Source: CAILZL01 sp963791615 (GTDB lineage: Bacteria; Pseudomonadota; Gammaproteobacteria; Steroidobacterales; Steroidobacteraceae). From it: a stretch of 64,000 nucleotides of DNA. Position 1 is the stretch's first letter, and every line of letters begins with the position of its first letter. The DNA lies in NCBI GenBank assembly GCA_963791615.1, contig CAWBTE010000006.1, positions 248,001-312,000 on the forward strand, in the 5' to 3' direction. The position numbers and the translations under genes are program-made. This document shows, in pieces, positions 1 to 8,416 of the stretch. The notes beneath the pieces are model-generated. The model was given only the letters and a program-made list of their open reading frames with translations. It was not told the DNA's origin and made no database searches.

Positions 1-842
1 TAGCGACCCAATCCAGAAACATCGATACACAGCAAATTGCCGGTGCACATCTGTTTGGCATCGTCAACGCGGGCTCGACTGATCCCAATAATCTGCCGCA
101 AAGTCAGGCCGGTCTGGTGCTGGCCGGCACCATGGCGCTGGACGATCCCGAAGCAGGGTTTGCCATCGTCGGCGAGACCGCTGCCAACGCCAAGTTCTAT
201 CGGGTCGGCGCCAGTCTCAATGGTGGTGCACGCCTGCACTCGGTGTACACCGACCGGGTCATCATTGATCGCAACGGGACACTCGAAACACTGATACTGC
301 CGCATGGTTTGCCCAGCAATGCCATTTTGCCAGTCGCACGCAACACGGCCAGCACCAGTAACGTCGGCGAAAACCTGCGCCGCATTGTCAACGAAAACCC
401 CGGCGCGCTGGGTGAGTTGCTACGCGCACAACCGGTATTCAGCAATGGCGTGCAAAAGGGCTATCGGGTCTATCCGGGCCGTGATCGCCAGCAATTCATG
501 CGGCTGGGTTTGCAGCCGGGCGATCTGGTCACCACCGTCAATGGCAGCACGCTGGATGATCCGGCCCGTGGCGCCGAGATTCTCAACACCCTCACCTCTT
601 CCACCACTGCGCAAGTCACCGTCGAGCGCAATGGCGTCAGTCAGGTGGTGGCACTGGACATGGCGCAGTTGAGCTTGCCGGATACCAGTGGCACAACTGG
701 CAACAACGCCAGCGCCGAAAGTGGCGCCAGCAGTTCGACAACCGGTGTCGGCAGCTTCGTTAACCCGCCCGGCCGCGCTGCGCGCGCCGCCGCCCGGAAT
801 CGCGTCCCCGGTGGTGCCAACAATGGCGCCGACGCGCAATAA
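1..842 (+). CDS. gspC: Type II secretion protein GspC (5' truncated by window edge)
   Basis: Inner-membrane clamp protein of the type II secretion system, linking the secretin to the inner-membrane platform. The reading frame is open from the left edge, so the cytoplasmic tail and membrane segment lie outside the window. The visible part starts with the periplasmic homology region: an IAGAHLFG motif, then LPQSQAGLVLAGTMALDDP and an AIVGE strand. After a linker comes a PDZ-like domain (about 440-660 nt, containing the LQPGDLVTTVNG segment) and a low-complexity Ser/Gly/Ala-rich tail. gspD follows after 8 bp and gspE and gspF after that, which confirms the assignment. A shorter start at 117 would cut the homology region in half and is rejected. 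Confidence 0.9.
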   Translation, partial: ATQSRNIDTQQIAGAHLFGIVNAGSTDPNNLPQSQAGLVLAGTMALDDPEAGFAIVGETAANAKFYRVGASLNGGARLHSVYTDRVIIDRNGTLETLILPHGLPSNAILPVARNTASTSNVGENLRRIVNENPGALGELLRAQPVFSNGVQKGYRVYPGRDRQQFMRLGLQPGDLVTTVNGSTLDDPARGAEILNTLTSSTTAQVTVERNGVSQVVALDMAQLSLPDTSGTTGNNASAESGASSSTTGVGSFVNPPGRAARAAARNRVPGGANNGADAQ

Positions 843-850
843 TCAGGAAC

Positions 851-2929
851 ATGATGCACAGCAACCTTCAACCCGGATTGCAACGAACCTGGCGGCCAAT
901 GGCTACCCTGCTGGCAAGCCTGCTGCTATGCCTGAGCGGCGCCCAGGCGCAACAGGCCGGTTCGCGCGCCACCATCACCCCCAATTACAAGGATGCTGAT
1001 CTGGCGCAGATCACCGAAGCTGTGAGCGCGGTGACCGGCAAGACCATCATCATTGATCCGCGCGTCAAGGCGCAGGTGACGATGCTGTCGTCCACCCCCA
1101 TGTCACCCACTGCGTTTTATGAAGCGTATCTGTCGATCCTGCAGGTGCATGGCTATGTCGCCGTACCCAGTGGCGTCAACACCATCAAGATCATTCCCGA
1201 TGCCAATGCGCGCCAGGTGCCGGGCAATGACCTGCCGAACAACGTCAATGGCACTTCGGATGAACTGGTCACGCAGGTGGTGCAACTGCGCTACGCCAGC
1301 GCAGCTGAACTGGTCGCCATTCTGCGGCCGCTGATGGCCACTTATGGCAATCTGGCCGCCAGCGCCAGCAGCAACACCCTGATCATCACCGATCGCGCCA
1401 ACAACGTCAGTCGCATGCTGCGCATCATCAATGCGGTGGACAAGCCGGCTGATGATTCCGAATACGACATGATTCAACTGCAGAATGCGACCGCAGCTGA
1501 AATCCTGAAAACCCTGAACACTCTGGTCACCAGCACCGGGGCAGCGTCGCAACAAGCCACCACCAATCAGCTGCCGAAGCTGGTGGCAGATGATCGCACC
1601 AACAGCATCATTGTCAGTGGCAGCAAGTCGGGACGGCTGCGCATCAAGACCCTGATTACCTATCTGGATACGCCGTTGCAGAGCGGTGGCAATACCAAGA
1701 CGCGTTATCTGGAATATGCGGATGCCGAAACCCTGGCCACCAGCCTGAAAGCGCAGATCCAGGGCATTACTCAATCCGTGACCGGCTCGGCCGCACCGGG
1801 TGGCGTTGCCACCACAACCGCCAGTGCGGCCAGCAACAGCACCTCCATCTGGGCCGACAAGCCCACCAATGCACTGGTGGTCAGCGCCCCGCCCAAGGTG
1901 ATGGAACAGATCATGGAAATTGTCGATTCGCTGGATATTCGTCGCGCGCAGGTCCATGTGGAAGCCATCGTGGTGGAAGTGTCCGCCAACAAGGCTGCGG
2001 AACTGGGCATCAACTGGGCCTTGTATGGCAGCGATGGCTCGAATATTCCGGCGGCCGTATTCAGCGGCGGCACCAACAGCATCAGCTCCATCGCCGCCGC
2101 CGTTGCGGGCGGTAACTACACCGCTATTCCCGATGGCACCACTCTGGGCATCGGCCGGATTGTCGACTCTGGCGCAAGCTTCGCCGCCATCCTGCGCGCC
2201 TTGCGTGAAGACGGTAATACCAATGTGATTTCAACGCCGTCGATCATCACGCTGGACAACCAGGAAGCCAAGATCGAAGTGACCCAGGAAGTGCCGTTCA
2301 TTACTGGCTCGTATGCTTCAACGGGCACCGGCACCGGAACCAGTAACTCGGTCAATCCGTTTACCACCATTTCCCGCGAAGATGTCGGCACCAAGCTCAC
2401 CATTACACCCAAAATCAGCAAAGGTGGTTCGGTGATGTTGAAGATCGCGCAGGAAGCCTCGTCCCTGTCACAACAAACCGGTGATGCCGGCAGTCTGATC
2501 ACCAACAAGCGCAGCATCGAAAACCAGGTGATGGTCGAAGACGGACAAACCATCGTGCTGGGCGGATTGCTCGAGGACAGCCTGCAGGAAGGCGTATCGC
2601 GTGTGCCGATACTCGGTTCGATTCCTATCCTCGGCAATCTGTTCAAGTCGCGCAACAGCACCAAGGTCAAGATGAACCTGCTGGTATTCATCAAGCCCAC
2701 CATCCTGCGTGATGGCGTACAGGCTTCGTTTGAAACCAACTCCAAATACAATTTCATTCGTGACCTGCAACTCGAACGTAACAAGGGCAAGGTCACCTTG
2801 CAGCCCGGCGAGCGGCAACCCGTACTGCCCGAGCTGACTGCACCGGCGCCGAAGCAGGAAGCGACACCCACGTCACCGAACAACGAACTGGTCACTACGC
2901 CGCTGAATGAATCCGGCGCCCGCCAGTAA
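851..2929 (+). CDS. gspD: Type II secretion system secretin GspD
   Basis: Outer-membrane secretin that forms the gated exit channel for folded exoproteins. The 692-residue protein begins with a signal peptide (hydrophobic stretch ending near GAQA, about residue 35). An N0 domain follows (YKDADLAQITEAVSAVTGK), then three N1-N3 repeats to about residue 370, and a C-terminal secretin domain with the signatures EVPFITGSY, VEDGQTIVLGGLL and VPILGSIPILGNLF. Length and order are normal for GspD. The N3 domain has a Ser/Ala/Thr-rich insert around residue 315. Start ATG 851 follows AGGA closely; a second ATG lies directly behind it. It sits between gspC (8 bp) and gspE (14 bp) in one operon. Confidence 0.97.
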   Translation: MMHSNLQPGLQRTWRPMATLLASLLLCLSGAQAQQAGSRATITPNYKDADLAQITEAVSAVTGKTIIIDPRVKAQVTMLSSTPMSPTAFYEAYLSILQVHGYVAVPSGVNTIKIIPDANARQVPGNDLPNNVNGTSDELVTQVVQLRYASAAELVAILRPLMATYGNLAASASSNTLIITDRANNVSRMLRIINAVDKPADDSEYDMIQLQNATAAEILKTLNTLVTSTGAASQQATTNQLPKLVADDRTNSIIVSGSKSGRLRIKTLITYLDTPLQSGGNTKTRYLEYADAETLATSLKAQIQGITQSVTGSAAPGGVATTTASAASNSTSIWADKPTNALVVSAPPKVMEQIMEIVDSLDIRRAQVHVEAIVVEVSANKAAELGINWALYGSDGSNIPAAVFSGGTNSISSIAAAVAGGNYTAIPDGTTLGIGRIVDSGASFAAILRALREDGNTNVISTPSIITLDNQEAKIEVTQEVPFITGSYASTGTGTGTSNSVNPFTTISREDVGTKLTITPKISKGGSVMLKIAQEASSLSQQTGDAGSLITNKRSIENQVMVEDGQTIVLGGLLEDSLQEGVSRVPILGSIPILGNLFKSRNSTKVKMNLLVFIKPTILRDGVQASFETNSKYNFIRDLQLERNKGKVTLQPGERQPVLPELTAPAPKQEATPTSPNNELVTTPLNESGARQ

Positions 2930-2943
2930 TCCGGCTGTCATCC

Positions 2944-4443
2944 ATGAATGCTTCGCTTGATTCGTTCCCCGCCACTGCCGCGCGATCAACGCTGAGTTTC
3001 AGCTTTGCCAAAAGGCATGGCGTGGTGCTCAGCGAAGTGGACGCCACGCAGGCCAGTCTGCTGTGCCGCATGGATGTCGCCGCTTCAGCCATCGCTGAAG
3101 TGCGCCGGCTGGTCAATGTACCGCTGCTGATTCAACGCGTCGATAGTGAACAGTTTGATCAGGCGTTGCGCAGTCAGTACGAAGCGGGACAGAACGCTGC
3201 ACAACAGGCTGTTGGCGGACTGGAGGATGACGTCGATCTGGCCCATATCGCCCAGGATCTGCCCGAACCTTCCGACCTGCTGGAGAGCGATGATCACGCG
3301 CCAATCATTAAGCTCATCAATGCCATCTTTACCCAGGCGGTGAAGGAAAACGCATCCGATATCCATATCGAACCCTTCGAAAATCGGCTGGTGGTGCGCT
3401 TTCGCGTCGATGGCGTGATGCGCGAAGTGTTGCAATCCAAACGCGCCCTCGCCTCGCTGGTGGTGTCGCGTATCAAGGTGATGTCGAAACTGGACATTGC
3501 TGAAAAACGTCTGCCACAGGACGGGCGTATCTCCCTGCGTGTCGCAGGCCGTGCAGTGGATGTGCGCGTTTCGACCATTCCCGCTGGCCATGGTGAGCGG
3601 GTGGTGCTGCGTCTGCTCGACAAACAGGCCGGCCGACTCGATCTGACTTCGCTGGGCATGGTTGCCGAAACACAGACGTTGATGGACCACATGGTGCATC
3701 GACCGCACGGCATCGTGCTGGTCACCGGCCCCACCGGTTCCGGCAAAACCACCACGCTGTACGCTGCGCTGGAATGCATCAACGACAACACCCGCAACAT
3801 CATGACCGTAGAAGATCCCATCGAGTACTACATCGATGGCATCGGTCAGACACAGGTCAACACCAAGGTGGACATGACTTTCGCACGCGGCTTGCGCGCC
3901 ATCCTGCGTCAGGATCCCGATGTGGTGATGGTGGGTGAAATCCGCGATCTGGAAACCGCGCAGATTGCCGTGCAGGCTTCATTGACCGGCCACCTGGTGT
4001 TATCAACACTGCATACCAACACCGCGGTGGGTGCGGTCACGCGTCTGCGCGACATGGGCATTGAACCCTTCCTGCTCTCCTCCAGCCTGCTCGGCGTGCT
4101 GGCGCAACGACTGGTGCGCGTTCTGAACCCCGAGCAACGCGAAGCTTACGTCGCCAGTGACTACGAGCGGCGCTTGTTGAACGTTCCAGCCGATGCACCA
4201 CCGGTCACGCTGTATCGTCCGAAAGCCGATGCCACGCAGGGTTTCAAGGGCCGTACCGGCATTCATGAATTTGTATCCGTCGACGACACGCTGCGTACCA
4301 TGATCCATGACGGTGCAGGCGAACACGAGCTGGAACGTTATGCGCGCACGCTGACGCCCAGCATCCGGGATGATGGCCGCAACAAGATTTTGCAGGGCAT
4401 CACCACGGTTGAAGAAGTGCTGCGCGTAACGCGCGAAGAGTAA
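2944..4443 (+). CDS. gspE: Type II secretion system ATPase GspE
   Basis: Cytoplasmic hexameric ATPase that powers pseudopilus assembly. The 499-residue protein has an N-terminal GspL-binding region, the SDIHIEPFE motif, Walker A GPTGSGKTTTLYA (about residues 262-274), the Asp box VEDPIEY and Walker B/His-box sequence DPDVVMVGEIRDLETAQIA. The C-terminal metal-binding subdomain (about 390-440) contains no cysteine at all, whereas most GspE proteins carry a CxxC...CxxC zinc site there; the flanking FKGRTGIHEF motif is intact. The gene is followed by gspF with a 4-bp gap. Function is sure; the missing zinc site is a real difference in this copy. Confidence 0.96.
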   Translation: MNASLDSFPATAARSTLSFSFAKRHGVVLSEVDATQASLLCRMDVAASAIAEVRRLVNVPLLIQRVDSEQFDQALRSQYEAGQNAAQQAVGGLEDDVDLAHIAQDLPEPSDLLESDDHAPIIKLINAIFTQAVKENASDIHIEPFENRLVVRFRVDGVMREVLQSKRALASLVVSRIKVMSKLDIAEKRLPQDGRISLRVAGRAVDVRVSTIPAGHGERVVLRLLDKQAGRLDLTSLGMVAETQTLMDHMVHRPHGIVLVTGPTGSGKTTTLYAALECINDNTRNIMTVEDPIEYYIDGIGQTQVNTKVDMTFARGLRAILRQDPDVVMVGEIRDLETAQIAVQASLTGHLVLSTLHTNTAVGAVTRLRDMGIEPFLLSSSLLGVLAQRLVRVLNPEQREAYVASDYERRLLNVPADAPPVTLYRPKADATQGFKGRTGIHEFVSVDDTLRTMIHDGAGEHELERYARTLTPSIRDDGRNKILQGITTVEEVLRVTREE

Positions 4444-4447
4444 ACGC

Positions 4448-5674
4448 ATGGCCGCCTTCCAATACACAGCCCTGGATACCGGCGGGCAGGAACGACAGGG
4501 CGTGCTGGAAGGTGATACCGCCCGGCAAGTGCGTCAGCTGCTGCGTGAACAGGGACTGTTACCGGTCAATGTCGAAGAAGTGCAGCGTCGCGAAGCACGC
4601 AGTGACAAGGCCAGCCAGTTCAGTCTGAATCGAACCAGACGCATGAGCGTGCCGCAACTGGCGCTGGTGACACGCCAGCTGTCCACGCTGGTGCGCTCAG
4701 GGTTGCCGCTGGAGGAGTCACTGCTGGCAGTATCGGAACAGACCGAGCAGCCGCATGTACGCAGCATCATCATGGGGGTACGCGCCAAGGTACTGGAAGG
4801 TCATCCGCTGGCAGATGGGCTGGGCGACTTCCCCAGTTCCTTTCCGGAAATTTATCGCGCCACCGTGGCTGCCGGCGAACAGTCCGGTCACCTGGATACG
4901 GTGCTGGAACGCCTCGCGGATTACACCGAAGCCCGCGAACAATTGCGCAGCCGCACCATCAATGCGCTGCTCTACCCCGTGCTGCTGTTTGTGGTCTGTT
5001 CCGGCATTGTCATGCTGATGCTCACCTATGTGGTGCCGAAGATCGTCAAACAATTCGAGAACGCCAAGTCAGCCCTGCCGCTGATGACCCGCATCCTGAT
5101 TGCCTTCTCGGATTTCATGCGCGAATGGGGCCTGTGGTTGCTGGCTGCGCTGGTGATTGCCGGCATCCTGTTCGCCCGCTCGCTGCGGGTGGAAGCCAAT
5201 CGCCGTCGCTTTCATGCTTTCCTGCTGCGCGTGCCGCTGCTGGGTCGCGTGGTACGCGGCACCAACACCACCCGCTTCGCGCGCACCCTGGCCACCCTGA
5301 CCTCCAGCGCCGTACCGGTGCTGGACGCACTACGTATCTCGGGCGAGGTGGTCAACAACCTGCCAATGCGCGAAGCCGTGCAAGCAGCCGCCGTCAAGGT
5401 GCGTGAAGGTTCGCCCATTGGCCAGTCGCTGGGCGCCACCAAACAGTTCCCGCCCATGATGATCCATCTCATTTCCAGCGGTGAATCCAGCGGTGAGCTG
5501 GAAACCATGCTGGATCGCGCCGCCACCAACCAGGAACGCGAAATGGACGCAGTGCTGGGCGCGTTTGTTGGCCTGCTGGGTCCCTTGCTGATTGTGGTCA
5601 TGGCCGCGCTGGTGCTGTTCATTGTGCTGGCGATGTTGCTGCCGATTTTCCAGTTGAATGAACTGGTGCAGTAA
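4448..5674 (+). CDS. gspF: Type II secretion inner-membrane platform protein GspF
   Basis: Polytopic inner-membrane protein that couples the GspE ATPase to pseudopilus assembly. The 408-residue sequence shows the usual two-fold layout: two GspF cytoplasmic domains (about residues 70-195 and 270-395), each beginning with an LxxxTRQLSTLVRSGLPLEE-type helix and holding SGExSG motifs, separated by membrane segments around 170-190 and 220-240, and a final hydrophobic helix at 375-402. It closes the gspCDEF block: no gspG-type major pseudopilin follows, so the remaining components must be encoded elsewhere. Confidence 0.96.
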   Translation: MAAFQYTALDTGGQERQGVLEGDTARQVRQLLREQGLLPVNVEEVQRREARSDKASQFSLNRTRRMSVPQLALVTRQLSTLVRSGLPLEESLLAVSEQTEQPHVRSIIMGVRAKVLEGHPLADGLGDFPSSFPEIYRATVAAGEQSGHLDTVLERLADYTEAREQLRSRTINALLYPVLLFVVCSGIVMLMLTYVVPKIVKQFENAKSALPLMTRILIAFSDFMREWGLWLLAALVIAGILFARSLRVEANRRRFHAFLLRVPLLGRVVRGTNTTRFARTLATLTSSAVPVLDALRISGEVVNNLPMREAVQAAAVKVREGSPIGQSLGATKQFPPMMIHLISSGESSGELETMLDRAATNQEREMDAVLGAFVGLLGPLLIVVMAALVLFIVLAMLLPIFQLNELVQ

Positions 5675-5790
5675 CCTGGTAATCGGACAAGTAATCCGGC
5701 AAATTGCAAACAGGGCTTGCGCGCTGCGCAGAATAGAAATATAAAACCCCGCATCGGGCACCTGTTTTCATTTTCACGACGCTTGCACCC

Positions 5791-6051
5791 ATGAGCGAGA
5801 AATCGGAAGACGAGTTTGACGAAGACGCCGACATCAATGATGTTGCTGATGGCGACGCAACTTATGAGTTCATGATCGAGGATCTGGGCCGACCCAAGCG
5901 CGGCCACGCGCCACAGGGTGAACCCGCCTGGCGCAAGCTGGAAAAAATCCGCGAACAGAAACATACCGCCGAACAGGTCTCGGACTTTGATGACTACGAT
6001 ATCGGCGATGGGCAGCCGGGCAAACGCCGCCGCAAGTATCGGCAGGAGTGA
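5791..6051 (+). CDS. Small acidic hypothetical protein
   Basis: An 86-residue protein with a strongly acidic first half (EDEFDEDADINDVADG), a central WRKLEKIREQK helix and a basic KRRRKYRQE tail. No signal peptide or membrane segment is visible. The WRK(L/I)E...EQK stretch followed by an acidic FDDYD patch is reminiscent of the small PA3496-type proteins of gammaproteobacteria, but this is a weak resemblance. It follows gspF by 116 bp and precedes a palindromic repeat. No good Shine-Dalgarno sequence precedes the ATG. Judged coding because of its biased but regular composition and lack of any overlapping gene. Confidence 0.6.
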   Translation: MSEKSEDEFDEDADINDVADGDATYEFMIEDLGRPKRGHAPQGEPAWRKLEKIREQKHTAEQVSDFDDYDIGDGQPGKRRRKYRQE

Positions 6052-6075
6052 GTTGGTTGACTGAACCTGCCTTCA

Positions 6076-6228
6076 GAACCTGTTCAAAGACTCGATCAAG
6101 GGATGCAGTGCAAGGCGGAACCGCCCAAAAAAACGCAGCGCCAAACTCATTACTTGGGCAGTACGTGAGTATTTTTTGGGCGGTTTCAACGCAGCAATGC
6201 GCCCTTCAGCGAGTCTTTGAACAGGTTC
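6076..6228. repeat. 153-bp palindromic repeat element (full copy)
   Basis: The ends are a perfect 19-bp inverted repeat, GAACCTGTTCAAAGACTCG at 6076-6094 and its complement at 6210-6228. The inner arms are also largely complementary and end in CCGCCCAAAAAA and TTTTTTGGGCGG, so the whole element can fold into one long hairpin. Half copies occur at 30131-30172, 61325-61364 and, more decayed, near 60617. The right end lies exactly next to the stop codon of the minus-strand dehydrogenase gene. The element has no coding capacity and behaves like a MITE or large REP unit. Confidence 0.88.
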
Positions 6229-7200
6229 TCAGGCCTGGGCAGTCCGGTTGCCCTGCTCCAGCAACTCGGTAATCTTGATCGCAGTCGCCAGCGCACGCAG
6301 TCCATCTTCACCGCTGACCACAGGCGCAGCGCCGGTCAGCACCGAGCTCAGGAACGCCTCAATCTCGCTGCGTAACGCATCACCCTGTTCGAAGGACTGC
6401 TCATCAATGGCCACTTGCGCCGGCGATTCCACCGGACCTGCTTCCTTCTTGCGCACCACGGTAAGTATCTTCTGCTGCAGATCGACGGACAGGTACGCAT
6501 CATCCTGAAAAATGCGCAATTTGCGTTCCTGCTTGAGGCTGACCCGACTGGCAGTGGTATTGACCACACAGCCACCTTCAAAACGGATGCGGGCATTGGC
6601 GATATCAATATCCTGCGAAAACACCTGCGCCCCCACGGCATCAATGCTGGCGATGGGTCGCCCCACCAGCTCCTGGATCAGATCAATGTCATGAATCATC
6701 AAATCCAGCACCACACTCACATCGGTGCCGCGCTGCTTGAAGGGCGCCAGCCGATGCGATTCGATGAAACGCGGCGTACTGATCACCTTCGCCGCCGCCT
6801 GCACGGCCGGATTGAAGCGTTCCAGATGCCCTATCTGCAGCACGCAGTTTTTCTGTCTGGCCAGATCAATCAGGCGTTGCGCCTGCTCAATGGTTTCGGT
6901 GATCGGCTTTTCCACCAGTACGTGAATGCCGGCCTCGAGCAGGGTTTCAGCCACTGAAAAATGCAGCGGCGTGGGCACGACGATACTCACCGCATCCACA
7001 CGTCCAATCAGATCGCGATAGTCGGCTACCGCAGGTACACCCAGCTCGTCCGCCACTTTCTGGGCAGCCTCTGGCGAGTTATCAACCACCGCGATCAATT
7101 CGGAATCTGGCAGCTCACGATATTTCTGCGCATGGAAGCGTCCGAGATAACCCACACCGATTACGGCAGTGCGCAGCTTGTCCGTTTTGGTCGAACTCAT
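6229..7200 (-). CDS. Gfo/Idh/MocA family NAD(P)-dependent oxidoreductase
   Basis: A 323-residue soluble dehydrogenase of the glucose-fructose oxidoreductase family, which oxidises sugar or nucleotide-sugar hydroxyls. Visible are the Rossmann motif VIGVGYLGRFHA at the N-terminus, the VxxPTPLH turn, the catalytic-lysine motif VEKPITE (about residue 98) and the QIGHLERFNP segment that begins the substrate domain. That last segment resembles GnnA-type UDP-GlcNAc 3-dehydrogenases, but no acyltransferase or aminotransferase partner is nearby, so the substrate stays open. Start at 7200 (MSSTKTDK) is preferred because a GAG-containing Shine-Dalgarno sits 7-10 bases upstream; in-frame ATGs also occur at 7206 and 7224. 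The stop codon abuts the palindromic repeat. Confidence 0.88.
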   Translation of the reverse strand: MSSTKTDKLRTAVIGVGYLGRFHAQKYRELPDSELIAVVDNSPEAAQKVADELGVPAVADYRDLIGRVDAVSIVVPTPLHFSVAETLLEAGIHVLVEKPITETIEQAQRLIDLARQKNCVLQIGHLERFNPAVQAAAKVISTPRFIESHRLAPFKQRGTDVSVVLDLMIHDIDLIQELVGRPIASIDAVGAQVFSQDIDIANARIRFEGGCVVNTTASRVSLKQERKLRIFQDDAYLSVDLQQKILTVVRKKEAGPVESPAQVAIDEQSFEQGDALRSEIEAFLSSVLTGAAPVVSGEDGLRALATAIKITELLEQGNRTAQA

Positions 7201-7295
7201 AGTCATCTCGATTGGTAATTGCAATGCGCCGGCACTTTACTGGAAGATGCAGCCGTCCGGCACCCTGCCCATGATCCTGCACGCTGAAAACATTC

Positions 7296-7607
7296 ATGAC
7301 CCATTTTTCCATCCGCCGCGAACTGTTGATTGCCCTGATCGTGGCGCTACTCAGCATGATGCTGTTGCCCGGCCTGATCTATCTGGTGGGACGACCGTTG
7401 TTCGGCGCCTATACGGCTGGCCTCGCGGGAATTTACACCGCCACCCTGCAGGGCCTGTTGCAGTTGCAGTGGGCTCCGTGGGTGCTGGCCTTTGCGCCCG
7501 CCATGGGTGTACTGCTGCTACGGGCAGTCTGGCGACTGACCAGCGCCAACATAACAAGTGATGCTCCCGCCCGACCATCCCGTCAGGAACCCCGGCTGGG
7601 CGCGTAG
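7296..7607 (+). CDS. Small hypothetical membrane protein
   Basis: A 103-residue protein with two or three hydrophobic segments (about residues 9-32, 40-55 and 58-76) and a polar, Pro/Arg-rich tail. It lies alone, divergent from the dehydrogenase gene, with no recognisable family motif. The clear hydrophobic pattern and absence of a competing gene support coding. Confidence 0.6.
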   Translation: MTHFSIRRELLIALIVALLSMMLLPGLIYLVGRPLFGAYTAGLAGIYTATLQGLLQLQWAPWVLAFAPAMGVLLLRAVWRLTSANITSDAPARPSRQEPRLGA

Positions 7608-7740
7608 TTACGTAGTTCAACGGGTTGCCAGAATTCCAGCAGTGCCTGTCCTGTGAGGCATCTCACATTTCCAGCACTTACCTGGCTGGAACCCGCAGGG
7701 CCAGATAGTTCAGTCGCGTGTCCGCCGGTACTCTGTACCC

Positions 7741-7926
7741 ATGACACATGGCAAGACTCCAACCCGATCTGACCACCCGCCGCGCGGCGCAGAACACGTA
7801 TTGCCAGTAACTGACCGATCTACACGCCTTTCTCAGGCCAGACCGGCCACCAGCAAGAGCTTTGATCCCTACAACAGCGGTGCTTTTGACAAGCGCCAGA
7901 CTTGGGAGCGGGTAATCCGCAAGTAA
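7741..7926 (+). CDS. Small hypothetical protein
   Basis: A 61-residue reading frame with a disordered N-terminus and a compact, conserved-looking C-terminus, FDPYNSGAFDKRQTWERVIRK from about residue 41. The aromatic/charged tail looks like a constrained motif rather than random translation. There is no convincing ribosome-binding site, so the start is uncertain. No function can be assigned. Confidence 0.4.
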   Translation: MTHGKTPTRSDHPPRGAEHVLPVTDRSTRLSQARPATSKSFDPYNSGAFDKRQTWERVIRK

Positions 7927-7984
7927 CCCCTTCCACTGGTGGCGCATTGATGGCTTAGCGCCATCCAGAATGTCCGGGCACCGC

Positions 7985-8272
7985 TCAGCGCAGCCAGATG
8001 ACCATTCCCATCACCAGCAACGCCAGCCACATGCCCACTTGTGCACGCCAGAGCCAGGCCAGATTTTTCATCAGGCTGTACAAGGCCGCCGCCGATACCG
8101 CTGCCAGCGCCAGGAACATCGTGCAATACAGCGGCAGGCGGCCGATCTCCACGCCTATCTGTTCAGAATCGTTGCGAATTATCCAGAAAATCACCAATAC
8201 CGCGCTCAAACCAAACGAAATGGCGACAGCTGAACCCAGAATAAGGGCGGTCAGAACGGCTAAGGGGCTCAT
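7985..8272 (-). CDS. Small hypothetical inner-membrane protein
   Basis: A 95-residue protein with three predicted membrane helices (about residues 4-31, 48-68 and 75-94), a short loop of charged residues between the first two and a C-terminus ending MGMVIWLR. No family is recognised. It is divergent from the prc gene, with a 144-bp gap that would hold both promoters. Confidence 0.6.
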   Translation of the reverse strand: MSPLAVLTALILGSAVAISFGLSAVLVIFWIIRNDSEQIGVEIGRLPLYCTMFLALAAVSAAALYSLMKNLAWLWRAQVGMWLALLVMGMVIWLR

Positions 8273-8416
8273 GAAGGGCTTCTGGATTGACGATTTGCAA
8301 CAAAACTCGGGTGGTGAAGGCTTGATTGCCCTTCAGCGCCCCTCTACTCTGGCCACTTCTGGCCACTGGCGTGACAACATGAACCAGAGGCATGACCAAA
8401 ACGAGTGTAGCAGGCA

